A DNA stretch of 64,000 nt. Origin: Fen-1364 sp049515135. Lineage in GTDB: Bacteria; Spirochaetota; Spirochaetia; SZUA-6; Fen-1364. The DNA is taken from positions 186,001 to 250,000 of the forward strand of contig JBEKUJ010000003.1 in the NCBI GenBank assembly GCA_049515135.1, written 5' to 3'. A model generated the notes under the pieces. It worked only from the letters and a program-made list of their open reading frames with translations. It made no database searches and was not told the DNA's origin. Shown here piece after piece: positions 19,491 through 28,091 of the stretch (its first letter is position 1; each line of letters opens with the position of its first letter). The translations under genes were made by a program, and so were the position numbers.

Positions 19491-19599
19491 CTTTAGCTCC
19501 TTCAATTCTATAGGGCTATTTGCTAAAACGTAAGAAATTGCTAGAGCTGTGATTAACTGATGCATCAGTAACGAGCGCAGTCCGCCTTTTCATTTCATA

Positions 19600-19607
19600 A
19601 CTCCTTC
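19600..19607. repeat. IS66 target-site duplication, left copy (ACTCCTTC)
   Basis: The eight bases ACTCCTTC lie directly outside the left end of the IS66 element and are repeated exactly at 21,221-21,228. An 8-bp duplication is the norm for IS66. On the minus strand the sequence reads GAAGGAGT, which is a Shine-Dalgarno-like site. Confidence 0.9.
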
Positions 19608-21220
19608 GTATCTGTTCAGCTAGAATACCGGACAAATGTTGGGGATTCCAGAAATTTCAATAGCATGAAACACTCCAGTTCATGGGAGGGAAGAGCGCTA
19701 GCCGGCTGCCGCGCATAAGCAGGGAGCATATCCTCAATGCGTACAAAGCCGGCCCCGATGCGGTGGTCTCTCTGGTCGAGTATCTCCAGGATCAGTTCCA
19801 GGCAGCGCTGGATGAATTGAGCAACGCACTGGCTGAGCTGTCGGAAACCAACGAGAAGTTGATCACCAAGGTGCAGGCGCTGGAAGAGAAGATCAACAAG
19901 GACAGCCACAACAGCAACAACCCTCCCTCCAGCGACGGGCTTGCCCGGAGGTTCAGCAGAAAACGGCAACCCAGCGGCAAGAAACCTGGCGGCCAGAAAG
20001 GGCACGAAGGTACGACGCTTGCCATGGTCAAACATCCGCGGCATTTGCGTATTCACCAAGTGAAGAGCTGCAACGGATGCGGGAGGTCGCTGCAACACGA
20101 GAAGCCGCGCGGGTATGAACCGCGGCAAGTCTTCGACATTCCCCCCATCGTCGTGGAGGTCACCGAGCACCGAGCCCAGATCAAGAGCTGCCCGCAATGC
20201 GGGGAACTTACAGTAGCGGCGTTCCCCGAAGGGGTGAATCGCACCACACAGTACGGCACACGGCTGAAGGCGTTTGCAGTGTATCTGAAGAATTATGGAT
20301 TTCTCTCCTACGATCGAACTGCCCAGGCGTTGCGTGATCTGTTCTGCATCCCGCTGAGCGTCGGCACCTTGGTCAGCATCGATCAGCGCTGTGCGCGACG
20401 GGTCGAGGGTGTGGTGGAGCAGATCAGAGAGAAACTGATCCGAGCAAGGGTTGTGCACTTTGATGAGACCGGGCTGAACATCAACGGGGAGTTGCACTGG
20501 CTGCACGGAGCCGGCACCCAAGGCTTCACATACTACTATCCGCACACAAGGCGCGGGACAGAAGCCGACGATCAGATCGGGATTTTGCCTCGATTGAAAG
20601 GCAACGCGGTTCATGACAACTGGAAGCCGTACATGAAGTACGACTGCTCGCACTCGTTGTGAAAACGCTCATCATATTCGAGAGTTGACTGCAGTCCATG
20701 AACAGGGTGGACAGCCCTGGGCGCAGTGGATGATCGGTTTTCTTATAGAGAGCAAGCAAGCCGTCGAGCAGGCAAAGAAAAAAGGGAAGAAAAGGCTGGA
20801 CCCCTGCGCCATTCATGAGTACGAGCATCGCTACAAGACGATCATTGCAGCCGGCATGAAAGCCAATCCGCCGCCGAATCGTGCTGACTGCCCCGGCAAG
20901 CGCGGACGGCTGAAGCGCAGCAAAGCCCGCAATCTCGTGGAAAGGCTCGGAAAGCTGCAGCAGGAGACGTTACGGTTCCTGCATGATTTCCAAGTTCCAT
21001 TCGATAACAACCTGGCCGAGCGCGACATACGAATGATGAGGGTTCAGCAGAAGATATCGGGATCATTCCGCAGCTACCAGGGAGCGCTCGCCTTTTGCCG
21101 AATACGAAGCTACATCTCAACGATCAGAAAGCAAGGCCTGTCCGTGATTAACGCGATCATGAACGCGTTCGAAAAAGATCTGACCCTAAAAGATTGCCTT
21201 CAAACTACCTGAACAGATAC
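19608..21220 (+). mobile_element. IS66-family insertion sequence with intact ends
   Basis: A 1613-base element bounded by perfect 12-bp inverted repeats: GTATCTGTTCAG at 19,608-19,619 and its reverse complement at 21,209-21,220. They start with GTA, as IS66 ends do. The element is flanked by an exact 8-bp target duplication. It holds only a transposase (TnpC) gene, now frameshifted. The accessory tnpA and tnpB genes of larger IS66 elements are absent, as in the short IS66 subgroup. The exact duplication suggests a fairly recent insertion. Confidence 0.95.
19682..21212 (+). pseudogene. IS66-family transposase (TnpC), frameshifted
   Basis: The first frame (19,682-20,662) covers the N-terminal leucine-zipper-like region, the NSNNPPSSDG motif, the zinc-finger part (CNGCGRSL, CPQCGEL) and the DDE start (HFDETGLNINGELHWLH). 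The second frame (20,685-21,212) covers the rest, including FDNNLAERDIRMMRVQQKISGSFRS, the signature of the catalytic glutamate region. At about 20,660 the expected SLCNAHHIREL is broken by one extra base in an A-run. A single base change could be a genuine mutation or programmed slippage, though IS66 transposases are not known to need a frameshift. Confidence 0.85.
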
Positions 21221-21228
21221 ACTCCTTC
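21221..21228. repeat. IS66 target-site duplication, right copy (ACTCCTTC)
   Basis: Exact copy of the eight bases at 19,600-19,607, directly outside the right inverted repeat. It lies only a few bases beyond the stop codon of the thiamine-diphosphate enzyme gene, so the insertion did not damage that gene. Confidence 0.9.
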
Positions 21229-21232
21229 TAGA

Positions 21233-23026
21233 TTATTCATCCAGCGGCGCGATAATCATGTTACTCATGAACTCTTCTCTTTCAAGGAAAGGCGCCAAGT
21301 CCTCAAGGGGTTTGGAGACAATCCTCCCGTCGGGCTTCTTTTCTGAAGATGACTTAGGTGAAAATCGATAATCAGGTGGGAGCATCACTTCGCAAATACA
21401 GGGACCAGGGGCCCGTAAGACTTCATCCAGATCTGCGATATTGTCTCTAGTGATCGAGAAATAGCGCAAGTCATAGGCTTGCGCTAGAGACGAAAGCCTT
21501 GGAAAGAAGAGTCCAGAACTTTTATCACAGCCGATCAGCGGTTTCCCAAAGAAGTTCATCTGCGTTTGCTTTATTGATATGTAACCGCCATTGTTCAGAA
21601 CGAAGAGCTTTACTTCCAGATTGTTGCCTACCAACGTTGCGAGCTCCTGAAGGTTCAGCTGGAGACTGCCGTCGCCTGCCAGACAAACAACCATCCGTCC
21701 AGGGTTTGCTACGGCTGCCCCAATGGCAGCCGGAAGGTCATAACCCATAGCCGCACATCCTGAGTTCCAAAAGCTGCGTTGGCCCTTCTTGACGATTCCT
21801 GCCTGGAAAAGCGCGACGCATGCAGTTCCATTTCCTGCAACAATGAGGTCCTCTGCCTTGAGCCTCTTCGTCAACTCTTCGATAAAAAGGTAAGGATTAA
21901 GATCTGACGAATCGCGATATTCCTGCAAGACGACCGGGTACCGTTCTTTCCTTTGCCTGCACCAGTGCAGCCACTCGCTCCATCTGTCTCTTGGCATCCG
22001 AGAGCATGAAGCGATGAGCACTTTCAGGAAGTCCCCAGCATCCGTTGCAACCTTCATATCCGGGAGGAGAGTCGTTTTTTCTAACTCAGCCGGATCGATA
22101 TCGACAACGACTTTGACCGCGGCCCGAGCAAAGCTTTGGTAGTTATAGCCCACCTGACGAATGTTGTTTCGTGTGCCAATACAGAGCAGAAGATCGGAAT
22201 TCTGAACCGCGAAATTTCCAGCTCTATCACCGATCGTGCCGACCCGGCCGACGAAATTGGGATGGGCAGACTCTATGAGATCGTATCCGTTGAAAGTTGT
22301 CACGACAGGAATAGCAACCTCATCGAGAAGATAGCGCAGGCTCTCGATAGCCTTTGCTAGTCGAATTCCATGGCCAGCAATAATAACCGGTCGCTCTGCG
22401 CCGCCGAGGATCTCGTTGAGCTTCGCCTCATTGATCGGCACCGACTTCGGGGCTTTTCCATCGAATCCTTTGAGCGTGTCTGGATCTACTCTTGCGCCCT
22501 GAACATTCATTGGAACGTCGATCCAAGCGGGACCCGGCCGACCATTCACCGCCGCCGCGATTGCCCGGTCGATCTCCCTTCTGATATTTGTGGGATCCCT
22601 CACAATTGAAGCGTATTTCACGATTGGCGAAACTACCCTCGTAATATCGACTTCTTGGTCGCCGAGTTGCCGTAATCCGAGATCCGGACATGACGCGATC
22701 GTTGTGTCAAATCTGACCTGTCCAGAGATGTAGAGAACAGGTACCGAATCGGTCCACTGGCCCAACACACCAGTAAGAGTATTAAGGCCGCCTGGTCCCG
22801 TGGTGATGTTCACCACGCATATTTTTCCGGATGAACGTACGTATCCTTCTGCGGCAATCGCGCACGCTTGCTCATGGTGATTGAAAATAACCTTCATTCG
22901 GGGATGACGTCCGAAAGAGTCGTTCAGATGCATCGCGCCTCCGCCGGTTACCATGAAAACAGTATCGACACCGTAATGTTCGGAAAGATACGAGGCTATG
23001 AAATCCGTCACCTTCACGTTTGACAC
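21233..23026 (-). CDS. Thiamine-diphosphate-dependent acetolactate synthase-like enzyme (YerE-like)
   Basis: A 597-residue member of the acetohydroxyacid synthase family. The activating glutamate lies in IFNHHEQACAIAAEGY near residue 50. The central FAD/pseudo-Rossmann domain includes RPVIIAGHGIRLA, and the thiamine-diphosphate motif is GDGSLQLN through FVLNNGGY near residues 455-485. True acetolactate synthases of amino-acid synthesis normally have a small subunit gene nearby; none is here. In Yersinia, YerE uses pyruvate to add a two-carbon unit to CDP-4-keto-3,6-dideoxyglucose. This gene follows the complete pathway for that substrate, so a YerE-like role is inferred. The start is GTG with AGGGG upstream. 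Confidence 0.75.
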   Translation of the reverse strand: MSNVKVTDFIASYLSEHYGVDTVFMVTGGGAMHLNDSFGRHPRMKVIFNHHEQACAIAAEGYVRSSGKICVVNITTGPGGLNTLTGVLGQWTDSVPVLYISGQVRFDTTIASCPDLGLRQLGDQEVDITRVVSPIVKYASIVRDPTNIRREIDRAIAAAVNGRPGPAWIDVPMNVQGARVDPDTLKGFDGKAPKSVPINEAKLNEILGGAERPVIIAGHGIRLAKAIESLRYLLDEVAIPVVTTFNGYDLIESAHPNFVGRVGTIGDRAGNFAVQNSDLLLCIGTRNNIRQVGYNYQSFARAAVKVVVDIDPAELEKTTLLPDMKVATDAGDFLKVLIASCSRMPRDRWSEWLHWCRQRKERYPVVLQEYRDSSDLNPYLFIEELTKRLKAEDLIVAGNGTACVALFQAGIVKKGQRSFWNSGCAAMGYDLPAAIGAAVANPGRMVVCLAGDGSLQLNLQELATLVGNNLEVKLFVLNNGGYISIKQTQMNFFGKPLIGCDKSSGLFFPRLSSLAQAYDLRYFSITRDNIADLDEVLRAPGPCICEVMLPPDYRFSPKSSSEKKPDGRIVSKPLEDLAPFLEREEFMSNMIIAPLDE

Positions 23027-23041
23027 AAGCGACCCCTGCTC

Positions 23042-23857
23042 TCAGTCAATTTTCCCGCCGGCTTCATTAATGAGGCGCTGATAGCGCGACTCGAGCATTT
23101 CAATGCGCTGTCGGTCTTCTTCAAAGATCGACCCATAGAATTCTCTTTTATTCTTCAGCCACATCAGTTCAAATCCTACGGCCTTAAGAATTCCTTTTTC
23201 CGCGCCATCGCTGATTGCCTCGGGACATTTGAACAGAACTTTTCGAGTTTCATAATAGTCAAGGCTTCCCTTGGGCAAAGCCCGAAAAAATGGGAGAGAC
23301 TCACGCGCAACCCCACCGCCAATGGCGCATGTCAAGTCCGCCTTCTTTGCGTCGGTGAAAAGGTTTTGAGCGATTTTTTGAACAATCTCAGAATTGATTT
23401 CATCTCTGTTCATGCCTAGAGAACCAGTGAAATCGACGCGACCGAGAACAATGCCCCCGAGGTCCTTGAATTCTGGAATAGTCAACATCTCCTGAAAATT
23501 GTCGTACCCCTGTTTTGTCTCTATGTTGATGAAGAAAGACACTGTCTTCCTTTCTCCGTCCGCGAATACACGCTTGGCCATTTGAAGGTACTTTCGCAAC
23601 GCATACGCCGATTCGATCATCGGAGCTACGATTCGATTAACACCGATGGAACGGGCATCGTACATGTCTTTAAATGCCTCGCATCCTCCGATTTTGATCG
23701 TCAACTCCATGCCGGACTTCGTCACGACCTCCTTGAGCCTTAGGGCTTCCTCGAGCCGCGTCCCTTCCGCTTCAAACTCAGCCTTGACGCCAATCACATG
23801 ATGGTTTTCCCGAAGGTCCTTGAGAATGTCCACCATTCTTGTTTCCCGTTCGTTCAT
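23042..23857 (-). CDS. HpcH/HpaI aldolase or citrate-lyase-like protein
   Basis: A 271-residue TIM-barrel-type protein of the HpcH/HpaI and citrate lyase beta family. Visible features are VIGVKAEFEAEGTRLEEAL near the N-terminus, IGVNRIVAPMIESAYALRKY (the usual xVxPMxES segment), FFINIETKQGYDNF (the metal-ligand glutamate region), and GIVLGRVDFTGSLGM, which matches the GxxDLxxSLG motif. ATG at 23,857 has a GGAG site seven bases upstream; a longer frame to 23,899 lacks one. It sits between the SDR and the YerE-like enzyme. It may make or break an oxo-acid used as carbon donor, but this is a guess from position. Confidence 0.7.
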   Translation of the reverse strand: MNERETRMVDILKDLRENHHVIGVKAEFEAEGTRLEEALRLKEVVTKSGMELTIKIGGCEAFKDMYDARSIGVNRIVAPMIESAYALRKYLQMAKRVFADGERKTVSFFINIETKQGYDNFQEMLTIPEFKDLGGIVLGRVDFTGSLGMNRDEINSEIVQKIAQNLFTDAKKADLTCAIGGGVARESLPFFRALPKGSLDYYETRKVLFKCPEAISDGAEKGILKAVGFELMWLKNKREFYGSIFEEDRQRIEMLESRYQRLINEAGGKID

Positions 23858-23931
23858 AGTAGTCTCCTCGCTTACAAATCTAAATGACCCCGCCGACACG
23901 CAGCGGAAAGAAGAATCTTTGAGACATCATT

Positions 23932-24834
23932 TTAACGGTCCAGGAGGAGTTTATTCTTGTCAATCATGAAGCGATTTTCCGAATACCAACGAAAAAGACT
24001 CTCAATGGCTTTATTGAAAGGGGTAAATCGGACGGCATGCCATTCAGCACGCAACCTCTCGTTTGATCCTGAATACTCCGGTCCAAGGCCGTCCAGTTCG
24101 ATATGAATAGGCAGATCTTTTCGAGCTATAGCTCGCACGATTTCTGCGATTTCCTTGAGTTCATGCGTTTCATTTGGCGTCACATTATATGCATCGTGAC
24201 GATGATCGCTGTCGATAAAATGGCCGACAATTGCGGGAAGATCCTCTACGAAAAGGTAACTAAATCTCCTGTTCTGATGCATAGTTAATGGCAGGTCAAA
24301 CAACGACTTGCAGATCATGTTTGAGATGAAGCGAATTGAGTATTCCTCATGCTTGCCAAATACACCGAATAGTCGGAGGTCGACAAACCTCTTGTCGTTC
24401 GAAATGTATTTCTGAATGACATACTTGGAGAAGCCATGTTCGTCCGCGGGAACATGCAGCCCAAACTCCTCTTCCTTCATCAGCGGATGATAGAACCGGC
24501 TATCATAGATTGCCCCTGATCCCAAGACGATCATTTTTGATACGTTGTCGATAGCCCGCGCCAGGTTAAAGAAAATGCGCGTATTCGCATATAATATGCC
24601 GCTTGGATCCTTGGCGGCCCGATGGCCGGGCTTTGCTGCGGCATGCAGGATAATATCAAAATGGCCATTACGGATGTACTCCAGCACCGTGTCCTCATTC
24701 ATCAGATCCAGGTCGGCATGCGACGGCGCCACTAACTCATACCGATCCACGAGTGCAGAGTCTAAGAGGTTCTTTCCAATGAATCCACTGCCTCCCGTCA
24801 GGAGAACCCTACGTTTTCCTGCGGGATTGCTCAC
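23932..24834 (-). CDS. NAD-dependent epimerase/dehydratase-type SDR (possible YerF-like reductase)
   Basis: About 300 residues of extended SDR fold. The dinucleotide motif LLTGGSGFIGKNLL lies at the N-terminus, then ILHAAAKPGHRAAKD, then VLGSGAIYDSRF. The usual catalytic YxxxK appears as HGFSK near residue 133, so the tyrosine position holds histidine. The start is GTG at 24,834, six bases after the stop of the CDP-glucose dehydratase gene; the frame is open further upstream inside that gene. In the yersiniose pathway YerF reduces the acetyl branch, and this gene is placed where such a reductase would be expected. With the odd catalytic residue, the role is uncertain. Confidence 0.7.
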   Translation of the reverse strand: MSNPAGKRRVLLTGGSGFIGKNLLDSALVDRYELVAPSHADLDLMNEDTVLEYIRNGHFDIILHAAAKPGHRAAKDPSGILYANTRIFFNLARAIDNVSKMIVLGSGAIYDSRFYHPLMKEEEFGLHVPADEHGFSKYVIQKYISNDKRFVDLRLFGVFGKHEEYSIRFISNMICKSLFDLPLTMHQNRRFSYLFVEDLPAIVGHFIDSDHRHDAYNVTPNETHELKEIAEIVRAIARKDLPIHIELDGLGPEYSGSNERLRAEWHAVRFTPFNKAIESLFRWYSENRFMIDKNKLLLDR

Positions 24835-24839
24835 TTGGG

Positions 24840-25928
24840 CTAGTCCTGCGAATAACTCTGGATCTGCTCCAGCGAGACGCGCCGCATGTCCGTACCCTTT
24901 GAGTACTCCAAGGTCCATTCGACTACGCGACTGAGGGCTTCTTCGAGCGCCCACCGTGGCTTCCACCCCAGGATTTGGCGGGCCTTTGAGCAGTCGAGTT
25001 TCAGGTAACTCGCTTCGTGCGGTTGGGGTTTCCCATCGATTTTGTAGCCCTTGCTTCCAGGTACCAATGCGCACATCCTCGCGACGACCCATTCCACAGT
25101 CTTCGCGTCTTCATCATATGGTCCGAAGTTCCAAGCGTCGGCGTAAGTACGATCATTCTCGAAAAGGCGGCGTGCAAGAAGGAGATAACCGGCGAGCGGC
25201 TCTAGGACATGTTGCCATGGCCGTATGGCTTTCGGGTTACGAATCATCACCGGACTTCCTTTCATCAGCGCGCGAACAATGTCCGGGATAAGCCTATCCT
25301 TTGCCCAGTCTCCCCCTCCAATGACATTGCCAGCCCGTGCCGATGCAATTCCAACATTCTGCTCGCCGTGGTTGCCCTGCATAGAGAAGTAGGATCGGCG
25401 GAACGCGCTGACAGCCAACTCGACACACCCTTTGCTAGAGGAATACGGATCATGGCCGCCCATTGCTTCCACTTCTCGGTACCCCCAGACCCATTCCCTA
25501 TTCTCATAGCACTTATCTGTTGTCACCACGACGACCGCCCTGACGGAAGGAATGGAGCGGACTGCATCCAAGAGATTTACCGTGCCCAGCACATTCGTCT
25601 CAAATGTCTCTACCGGATGTAAATAAGATTCGCGCACGAGCGCTTGCGCCGCCATGTGGAAGACAATCTCAGGAGCAAAGGCCTCAAGAGATTGCCTCAA
25701 TCTCGCGCGGTCTCTGATATCTGCAACCTCATGGCTCAAATCGGATGCAAGATGGAGAACTTCGAACAGGCTTGGCGTGGTGGGCGGTTCAAGCGAATAG
25801 CCGCGCACTACGCTTCCCAGGGACGTGAGCCAGAGGCTGAGCCAGGCGCCTTTGAAACCAGTGTGGCCGGTGATGAACACTTTCCTCCCGCGCCAGAAAG
25901 CCGGATCATCTATTTCCATATTCGCCAT
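24840..25928 (-). CDS. rfbG: CDP-glucose 4,6-dehydratase
   Basis: About 362 residues. The enzyme makes CDP-4-keto-6-deoxyglucose, the branch point of 3,6-dideoxyhexose synthesis. Motifs are VFITGHTGFKGAWLSLWL, characteristic of CDP-glucose dehydratase with its TGxxGxxG, then FHMAAQALVRESY, then VTTDKCYEN. The catalytic DPYSSSKGCVE (YxxxK) and NVIGGGDWAKDRLIPD follow. The start is ATG at 25,928 or 25,919, inside the 3' end of the cytidylyltransferase gene, so the two are coupled. Alternative names for the family are DdhB and AscB. Confidence 0.95.
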   Translation of the reverse strand: MANMEIDDPAFWRGRKVFITGHTGFKGAWLSLWLTSLGSVVRGYSLEPPTTPSLFEVLHLASDLSHEVADIRDRARLRQSLEAFAPEIVFHMAAQALVRESYLHPVETFETNVLGTVNLLDAVRSIPSVRAVVVVTTDKCYENREWVWGYREVEAMGGHDPYSSSKGCVELAVSAFRRSYFSMQGNHGEQNVGIASARAGNVIGGGDWAKDRLIPDIVRALMKGSPVMIRNPKAIRPWQHVLEPLAGYLLLARRLFENDRTYADAWNFGPYDEDAKTVEWVVARMCALVPGSKGYKIDGKPQPHEASYLKLDCSKARQILGWKPRWALEEALSRVVEWTLEYSKGTDMRRVSLEQIQSYSQD

Positions 25929-26683
25929 GGCGCTCGCCCTTCGTTCCAGACTCTTTCCAGTTCTTGCTTGTCGCGAAGTGTATCCATGGGTCGCCAAAAT
26001 CCCCGGTGTTTGTACGCAAACAGGTTCCCATTTTGCGCCAATCTTTCCAGGGGTTCCCGCTCCCACGTTGTCTGATCACTCTCAATTGTAGTGAAAATTT
26101 GCGGCTCCAGAACAAAGAAGCCGGCATTAACCCAAGCACCGTCTCCACGCGGCTTTTCAACGAAATGTTCTATGCGATCTGCCTGCCCGAGCTCCATCGC
26201 TCCGAATCTTCCAAAAGGCTGCACTGCCGTCAAGGTAGCAGCGCGCCCGTGACGCCTGTGGAACATGAGGAGGTCGTCGATGCGAATATCTCCGACTCCG
26301 TCCCCGTATGTGAGCATGAATGTTTCCGATCCGATGTACGGCTGAATTTGCTTTATTCGGCCGCCTGTCATTGTCGAAGCACCTGTATCGACGAGCGTCA
26401 CCTTCCATGGTTCAGACTTATGTTGGTGAACTTGGACTGAATTTTTGGATAGATCGATAGTGACATCTGCCTCGTGGAGGAAGAAATTGGCGAAATATTC
26501 CTTCACCATATATCCTTTATAGCCAAGGCAGATTACAAACTCGGAAAACCCAAAGCTGGAGTAAAGCTTCATAATATGCCAGAGGATGGGTCGACCTCCA
26601 ATCTCAACCATCGGTTTGGGCCGTATGTCAGTCTCTTCTGAAAGCCGCGTGCCAAGCCCGCCTGCCAGAATAACTACTTTCAC
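25910..26683 (-). CDS. rfbF: Glucose-1-phosphate cytidylyltransferase
   Basis: A 257-residue nucleotidyltransferase that joins CTP and glucose-1-phosphate to give CDP-glucose. It has the activation motif LAGGLGTRLSEETDIRPKPMVEIGGRPILWHIMK, which is diagnostic for this enzyme, and a FMLTYGDGVGDI acidic metal site near residue 130. Its GTG start overlaps the stop of rfbH by four bases (GTGA). It supplies the substrate for the next gene, CDP-glucose 4,6-dehydratase. Other family names are DdhA and AscA. Confidence 0.95.
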   Translation of the reverse strand: MKVVILAGGLGTRLSEETDIRPKPMVEIGGRPILWHIMKLYSSFGFSEFVICLGYKGYMVKEYFANFFLHEADVTIDLSKNSVQVHQHKSEPWKVTLVDTGASTMTGGRIKQIQPYIGSETFMLTYGDGVGDIRIDDLLMFHRRHGRAATLTAVQPFGRFGAMELGQADRIEHFVEKPRGDGAWVNAGFFVLEPQIFTTIESDQTTWEREPLERLAQNGNLFAYKHRGFWRPMDTLRDKQELERVWNEGRAPWRIWK

Positions 26684-28011
26684 GTACCAGCTCCTTGCCT
26701 TTTTCTACTGATGAATAGCCCGATGACCGCAAGCGCATAGTCGATCTGCTCCGACGTAAGACCGGGATACGTACCGAGAAAGAACGAATCATTCATCACT
26801 CGATCAGTGTTGGTAAGGTCTGATCCACGGCGATATTCGAGATCATTATACGCCGGTTGCCTTAGAAGATTTCCACCGAAGATGTTCCGAGTCTCGACGA
26901 GATTGTCACTGAGGTGGCGTGTCAGCTCAGTTCTCTTGAAAGGCGCTCCCTCTCTGACAGTGAGTGGGAACGCGAACCAGGCCGGATCTCCCGCTTCGCA
27001 AGGTTTTGGGAGAATGAAGAACTCTTCCAAGCGTTGAAATGCATCCAGCCATCGCCTGTAGTTCTCTTTGCGACGCTCGATGAAGCGAGGAAGCTTTTTC
27101 AGCTGCGCTACTCCTATGGCTGCCTGCATCTCCGTTGCTTTGAGGTTGTACCCGATGTGGGAATAAACATATTTGTGATCGAATCCGAAGGGCAGAGCTC
27201 CGTACTGTGCGGAGAAACGCTTTCCGCAGGTGTTGTTCTCCCCTCCTGCACAGTAACAATCACGTCCCCAATCGCGCAACGATCTAACCGCACGCGCAAT
27301 CGTTTCGTCGCTCGTGAAAACGGCTCCGCCCTCCCCCATCGTCATTTGATGTGCTGGATAAAAAGAACAGGTCGCCAGGTGCCCGAAAGTTCCTACGCTC
27401 TGCCCTTGGTAGGTTGAGCCCAGCGCATCGCAGCAGTCCTCGATCAGCCACAGATCGTGTTCGTGCGCCGTATGACGAATTGATTCCAAATCAAATGGAT
27501 TGCCAAGCGTATGCGCCAGGAAAATGGCGCGCGTACGTGGTCCTATAGCCTCTTTCACAAGAACCGGGTTCACATTATAGGTGCCGAGTTCTACGTCGAC
27601 GATAACAGGCAACATTCCATTCTGTACTATTGGGTTCAAGGTTGTAGGAAAACCGGATGCAACAGCAATCACCTCGTCTCCTTTTTTTAAACGTCGTTGC
27701 CCTAAGAGCGGCGACGTGAGAGCTGTCAACGCTAGCAGGTTTGCAGAAGATCCAGAATTAACCAAGAACGCAAATTCAGTGCCAATAAATGCGGCCATCT
27801 CACTTTCAAACTCCTCCGAATATCGGCCCGAAGTGAGCCAAAAATCAAGCGATGCATCGACGAGAAATTGCAACTCTTTCTCATCAAAGACGCGGCCTGC
27901 ATAACGTACCGGCGTCGCACCAGCAACAAAGGGCTTCTCGGCGAACCTCTCTGCGTAGTAATCCGCAACCAACGCCAGTATGCGCTTTCGTAGCTCGGTA
28001 TCTCGAGTCAA
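26680..28011 (-). CDS. rfbH: CDP-4-keto-6-deoxyglucose 3-dehydratase (E1)
   Basis: A 443-residue PMP-dependent, iron-sulfur dehydratase that removes the C3 hydroxyl from CDP-4-keto-6-deoxyglucose. It shows FLVNSGSSANLLAL and DCCDALGSTYQG. The SFYPAHQMTMGEGG segment has histidine in place of the PLP-binding lysine of normal aminotransferases, the key feature of this enzyme. The iron-sulfur cysteines appear as CYC-x7-C in DWGRDCYCAGGENNTCGKRF, together with one of the DCC cysteines. The start is TTG at 28,011, supported by GGAGG six bases upstream. It needs an electron-donating reductase, for which the next upstream gene is the candidate. Confidence 0.95.
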   Translation of the reverse strand: MTRDTELRKRILALVADYYAERFAEKPFVAGATPVRYAGRVFDEKELQFLVDASLDFWLTSGRYSEEFESEMAAFIGTEFAFLVNSGSSANLLALTALTSPLLGQRRLKKGDEVIAVASGFPTTLNPIVQNGMLPVIVDVELGTYNVNPVLVKEAIGPRTRAIFLAHTLGNPFDLESIRHTAHEHDLWLIEDCCDALGSTYQGQSVGTFGHLATCSFYPAHQMTMGEGGAVFTSDETIARAVRSLRDWGRDCYCAGGENNTCGKRFSAQYGALPFGFDHKYVYSHIGYNLKATEMQAAIGVAQLKKLPRFIERRKENYRRWLDAFQRLEEFFILPKPCEAGDPAWFAFPLTVREGAPFKRTELTRHLSDNLVETRNIFGGNLLRQPAYNDLEYRRGSDLTNTDRVMNDSFFLGTYPGLTSEQIDYALAVIGLFISRKRQGAGT

Positions 28012-28091
28012 TCAGCCCTCCGTTTCCCTGTGTCGCTCATCGATCGTATGATTTTTCAACTCGATTCCCTTCTGTACGTAGCCGCAATGGT

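Noticed and set aside
21233..23026. Acetolactate synthase of branched amino-acid synthesis (ilvB)
   Set aside because: No ilvN or other ilv gene is nearby, and the gene sits at the end of the CDP-dideoxysugar group, which fits a YerE-like role better.
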